Shown piece by piece: positions 4,590 through 6,258 of a DNA stretch of 6,258 bases. The translations under genes and the position numbers were made by a program. The first letter of the stretch is position 1. Each line of letters opens with the position of its first letter. The notes below the pieces were generated by a model that was not told where the DNA came from, did no database searches, and worked only from the letters and a program-made list of their open reading frames with translations. The DNA lies in assembly GCA_002452295.1 (NCBI GenBank), contig DKEX01000122.1:1-6258 (forward strand), given 5' to 3'. This DNA comes from Firmicutes bacterium UBA6811 (GTDB lineage: Bacteria; Bacillota; SHA-98; UBA4971).

Positions 4590-5282
4590 CTATAGCTTCT
4601 CGATCTGGCTGAAGTCCAGCTCCACAGGCGTATCGCGCCCAAACATCGAAACGAGCACGCGAGCCTTCCCCTTGTCGGGCTGAATCTCCTCAATAAGCCC
4701 GGAGAAGTGCTGGAACGGGCCGGAGATCACCCGCACGCCCTCACCGACGGAGAAGTCGATCTTCGGGCGAGCCTCCTCGACGCCGATCCGCCTCAGAATG
4801 TCGCGCATCTCCGTCTCCTGCAGCGGCACGGGCCTGGAGCCGGAGCCGACAAACCCGGTCACGCCCGGAGTGTTCCTCACCACGTACCAGGAGTCGTCCT
4901 CTATTACCATTTCCACCAGCACGTACCCGGGGAAGATCTTCTTCTTGACGATCTTCTTCTTGCCGTCTTTGAACTCGTATTCCTCTTCGGTCGGGACGAG
5001 GACCCTGAAGATCTTGTCTTCCTTCTCCATGGTCTTGACCCGTCTCTCGAGGTTGGCCTTGACCTTGTTCTCGTAACCCGAGTACGTGTGGATCACGTAC
5101 CAGTTCTTGTTCGGGTTCTCCGGCTCCGAAAGCTCTTCAGTCCCCCCGGGCTCCTCAGAAGACTCCGAAGCCTCTCCAAGGGGCTCCGACGACCCCGTGG
5201 CGGACTCCCCCATAGACTCCTCGGCAGACTCCTCGGCCGGCCCACCAGGCACGGTCTCCTGCTTGGCAGGGCCGTCCTCCAT
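4590..5282 (-). CDS. nusG: Transcription elongation/termination factor NusG with acidic N-terminal extension
   Basis: NusG binds the beta' clamp of RNA polymerase through its NGN domain. Its KOW domain contacts Rho or ribosomal S10, linking transcription and translation. From ATG 5282 the protein is 230 residues. Residues 1-58 are a Ser/Glu/Pro/Gly-rich acidic tail. NGN runs about 59-167, starting NWYVIHTYSGYENKVK and including KKIFPGYVLVEM (114-125). KOW runs about 176-230 with GEGVRVISGPFQHFSGLIEEI (180-200). Typical Bacillota NusG is about 175 residues and lacks the tail. The start is uncertain: no candidate has a well-spaced ribosome site. Alternatives are GTG 5333 (247 residues) and ATG 5213 (207 residues, with GAGGAG only 3 bases upstream). 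The frame is open far upstream, but there it overlaps secE in another frame. The gap to secE is 50-185 bases depending on start; rplK follows. Confidence 0.93.
   Translation of the reverse strand: MEDGPAKQETVPGGPAEESAEESMGESATGSSEPLGEASESSEEPGGTEELSEPENPNKNWYVIHTYSGYENKVKANLERRVKTMEKEDKIFRVLVPTEEEYEFKDGKKKIVKKKIFPGYVLVEMVIEDDSWYVVRNTPGVTGFVGSGSRPVPLQETEMRDILRRIGVEEARPKIDFSVGEGVRVISGPFQHFSGLIEEIQPDKGKARVLVSMFGRDTPVELDFSQIEKL
5214..5237. repeat. Perfect 12-bp tandem duplication inside the nusG extension
   Basis: AGACTCCTCGGC occurs twice back to back on the plus strand; in the nusG frame each copy encodes A-E-E-S. It lies within the acidic tail and is in phase with the reading frame, suggesting the tail has grown by small in-frame duplications. 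Confidence 0.85.
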
Positions 5283-5398
5283 CGAGGCTGCGAGTTCATC
5301 TTCGGCAGACCGGGCTCTTTCTCTTTCCTCCACCTGACGAGGGGCCGCACCGCCTTGCGACAGCAGCCCTCCACCCCCTACTGAAGTCTTACCGCATC

Positions 5399-5599
5399 TC
5401 ACCGTATGAAAAACTTCAGGCCCTGAGAAAACACGAAATCGATGATCCCGATGAATGCGCTCGCCACAACGACCACAGTAACCACAACCACGGTCGAAGA
5501 CACCAGCTCCTTGCGGTCCGGCCACGCGACCTTCCTCATCTCGGCCCTGACCTCGCGAAGGAACTTGCCCACTCGGCCAAGCCTCTCCATGATCTGCAT
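5399..5599 (-). CDS. secE: Preprotein translocase subunit SecE
   Basis: SecE is the clamp subunit of the SecYEG translocon in the cytoplasmic membrane. The 66-residue protein is the short one-span form usual in Bacillota. An amphipathic N-terminal region with FLREVRAEMRKVAWPDRKEL (residues 13-32) contains the family signature around R/K-x-V-x-WP. A single hydrophobic transmembrane segment follows (about 33-58), with a short tail ending FFIR. ATG at 5599 has AAGGGAG 5 bases upstream; the second ATG (5590) is too far from it. It lies 137 bases after rpmG and just before nusG, the standard arrangement. Confidence 0.97.
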   Translation of the reverse strand: MQIMERLGRVGKFLREVRAEMRKVAWPDRKELVSSTVVVVTVVVVASAFIGIIDFVFSQGLKFFIR

Positions 5600-5621
5600 A
5601 ACGGCTCCCTTCCTCGCCCGC

Positions 5622-5639
5622 AGGCCCGCACGCGGGCCT
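5622..5639 (-). other. GC-rich hairpin just upstream of the secE ribosome site
   Basis: AGGCCCG (5622-5628) and CGGGCCT (5633-5639) form a 7-bp stem with a 4-base loop. No T-run follows on the minus strand, so it is not a standard terminator. It lies about 8 bases before the secE ribosome site and may separate the rpmG and secE messages or shield the site. The remaining rpmG-secE gap (about 5640-5736) shows only a weak CAAGC/GCTTG hairpin right after the rpmG stop. No tRNA-Trp, sometimes found here in relatives, is present. Confidence 0.45.
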
Positions 5640-5736
5640 TCTCAAGTCGGTGGATCGGCAGATGACGCAGGCGCCTCTTGCCTCGAAGGCCGGCGATGCA
5701 CCTCTACGCCTCCGGGACAAGCAGGGGCTTGCCGGA

Positions 5737-5886
5737 TCACCGCGTCTCCTTGTGGACAGTATGGGCCCGACAGAACTTGCAATACTTCTTCATCTCGATC
5801 CGGTCCGGATCGTTCCGCTTGTTCTTCTCGGTGCGGTAATTCCGCTGCCTACATTTGGTGCATTCGAGAGTGATGCCCTCGCGCAT
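5737..5886 (-). CDS. rpmG: 50S ribosomal protein L33 (zinc-ribbon form)
   Basis: Small protein of the large subunit near the E site. The 49-residue translation begins MREGITLECTKCRQRNYRTE and ends HTVHKETR, matching L33 along its whole length. Two CxxC pairs (C9/C12 and C36/C39) make it the zinc-binding form rather than the cysteine-free form that replaces it under zinc shortage. ATG at 5886 follows GGGGGGTG by about 7 bases. It is the first gene after a strong promoter and heads the run rpmG-secE-nusG-rplK-rplA, a common order in Bacillota. Confidence 0.97.
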   Translation of the reverse strand: MREGITLECTKCRQRNYRTEKNKRNDPDRIEMKKYCKFCRAHTVHKETR

Positions 5887-5913
5887 TTCGTTACACCCCC
5901 CGGCATGTCACTT

Positions 5914-5924
5914 CTAGAATCTAG
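5914..5924. promoter_or_regulatory. 11-bp palindrome over the rpmG -10 box
   Basis: CTAGA-T-TCTAG on the minus strand is a perfect inverted repeat around one central base and covers the -10 hexamer. It could be a repressor operator, or simply result from the A/T-rich -10 context. No known operator consensus is recognised. Confidence 0.3.
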
Positions 5925-5946
5925 CATATCGCGGCAGGCGTGTCAA
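5918..5946 (-). promoter_or_regulatory. Promoter for the rpmG-secE-nusG-rplKA run
   Basis: Perfect -35 TTGACA (5941-5946), 17-base spacer, and -10 TAGATT (5918-5923; 4 of 6 to consensus) preceded by TGC, an extended -10. The predicted start is about 5911, giving a leader of about 25 bases with the rpmG ribosome site. It resembles the rpoB promoter closely. Confidence 0.75.
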
Positions 5947-5977
5947 CAACGCACCGGCGCCGATCGAAGCGAACCCG

Positions 5978-5999
5978 GAACGGCGTGCCCGCGCCGTTC
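5978..5999. repeat. Inverted repeat upstream of the rpmG promoter
   Basis: GAACGGCG (5978-5985) and CGCCGTTC (5992-5999) form a perfect 8-bp stem with a 6-base loop. No T-run follows on either strand, so it is not a convincing terminator. It lies about 32 bases upstream of the -35 box, where a regulator could bind. Function unknown. Confidence 0.5.
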
Positions 6000-6158
6000 G
6001 TAGTCTCACCAGTGCCCGGAGGATTATGAGCAACACCAGGGCCGTGCCGCCCGGCGAGCACCAGTCCCGCTCGCAAGATCGCCCTGGGAACGATGGGCTC
6101 CGGTCGCGGCCGCCCGCCGCCGGGTGCCCCACTATATGACGCCGTATGTGACGGGGTA

Positions 6159-6190
6159 CAAGAAAACAGCGCCGGAACCAAAGGCGCCGT
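6159..6190 (-). terminator. Intrinsic terminator after tRNA-Thr
   Basis: The minus-strand transcript can form an 8-bp stem (6183-6190 with 6166-6173, one G-T pair) with a 9-base loop, running into TTTTCTT. It starts 15 bases after the tRNA CCA end, so the tRNA transcript should end here and rpmG relies on its own promoter. Confidence 0.75.
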
Positions 6191-6205
6191 ACCAGGTTAC
6201 GAGAC

Positions 6206-6258
6206 TGGAGCCCACGGCCGGAATCGAACCGGCGACCCCATCCTTACCATGGATGTGC
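6206..6258 (-). tRNA. tRNA-Thr, anticodon GGT (partial)
   Basis: The minus strand shows the 3' 53 bases of a tRNA: the end of the D stem, anticodon stem CATCC/GGATG around the 7-base loop ATGGTAA, a 5-base variable loop, the T arm GCCGG-TTCGATT-CCGGC, acceptor strand CGTGGGC, discriminator T, and an encoded CCA (6206-6208). The anticodon GGT (6246-6248) reads the Thr codons ACC and ACU. The 5' acceptor strand and most of the D arm lie beyond the window edge. A tRNA-Thr upstream of the tuf/secE neighbourhood is also seen in E. coli. Confidence 0.95.

Larger units (their letters stand above)
5887..6205 (-). other. tRNA-Thr to rpmG intergenic region
   Basis: The 319 bases without a gene hold, in transcription order: the tRNA terminator (about 6159-6190), a GC-rich stretch with no recognisable signal (about 6000-6158), a 22-base inverted repeat (5978-5999), the rpmG promoter (5918-5946) with a palindrome over its -10, and a short leader. 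Minus-strand frames of 72 and 86 codons cross this region, but they run through the promoter or terminator and resemble no protein family. Confidence 0.7.

Noticed and set aside
5093..5374. 93-codon minus-strand frame starting GTG behind a purine-rich site
   Set aside because: Arg/Ser/Pro-rich translation, antiphase to the nusG tail whose acidic composition looks genuinely coding. Kept only as a hint to check for a sequencing frameshift.
5283..5720. Upstream part of the long nusG frame, as a larger NusG or fusion
   Set aside because: It overlaps secE in a different frame, and its translation is Gly/Arg/Cys-rich with no recognisable domain; only the part after secE could be nusG.
5914..6132. 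72-codon minus-strand ORF with a hydrophobic stretch, as a small membrane protein
   Set aside because: It runs through the rpmG promoter, starts at a GTG without a ribosome site, and its hydrophobic stretch is short and mixed with arginines.
6026..6139. 37-codon plus-strand ORF after GGAGG in the tRNA-rpmG gap
   Set aside because: The ribosome-like site is only 3 bases from the ATG, the product (MSNTRAVPPGEHQSRSQ...) resembles nothing known, and no promoter is seen.

Overview
The window is the classic bacterial ribosomal-protein/RNA-polymerase cluster read entirely from the minus strand. In transcription order it holds: tRNA-Thr(GGU) (its 3' three-quarters), rpmG (L33), secE, nusG, rplK (L11), rplA (L1), rplJ (L10), rplL (L7/L12), and the first 454 codons of rpoB. 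The rpoB reading frame leaves the window inside the rifampicin-resistance region. I found no convincing plus-strand gene; the long plus-strand reading frames are GC-rich shadows of these genes. Gene order, the two-CxxC L33, the short single-span SecE and the clostridial-looking NusG and RpoB sequences point to a high-GC member of the Bacillota (a deep clostridial or Limnochordia-like lineage). That placement is inference from the sequences alone.

Layout from the right edge leftward (5' to 3' of the transcripts). tRNA-Thr (6206-6258, partial) is followed at once by an intrinsic terminator (about 6159-6190). A 319-base gap then carries an inverted repeat and a strong promoter (5918-5946) just before rpmG (5737-5886). 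secE (5399-5599), nusG (4590 to about 5282) and rplK (4092-4520) follow. A 160-base spacer with an 8-bp tandem repeat leads to rplA (3221-3931). The 455-base rplA-rplJ gap has no gene but is dense: a 5-bp repeat array, a 7-bp repeat array with a promoter inside it, an L10 autoregulatory leader and an attenuator hairpin. rplJ (2226-2765, TTG start) and rplL (1635-2012) are separated by a 213-base low-complexity spacer. After rplL come a strong hairpin and a second strong promoter (1545-1573) that gives rpoB its own start, with a leader of about 175 bases.

Functionally the segment couples ribosome stalk and L1/L11 production, protein export (SecE), transcription elongation (NusG) and RNA polymerase. 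Three candidate promoters (before rpmG, rplJ and rpoB) and the L10 leader/attenuator would let the parts be tuned separately. The genes themselves are ordinary.

The unusual parts lie elsewhere. Several spacers are filled with degenerate short tandem repeats of different periods (5, 7 and 8 bp), and one of these arrays supplies the apparent rplJ promoter. NusG carries an acidic Ser/Glu-rich N-terminal extension with a tandem DNA duplication in it. The rpmG and rpoB promoters closely resemble each other. I see no sign of a mobile element, CRISPR array or wholly new gene system.
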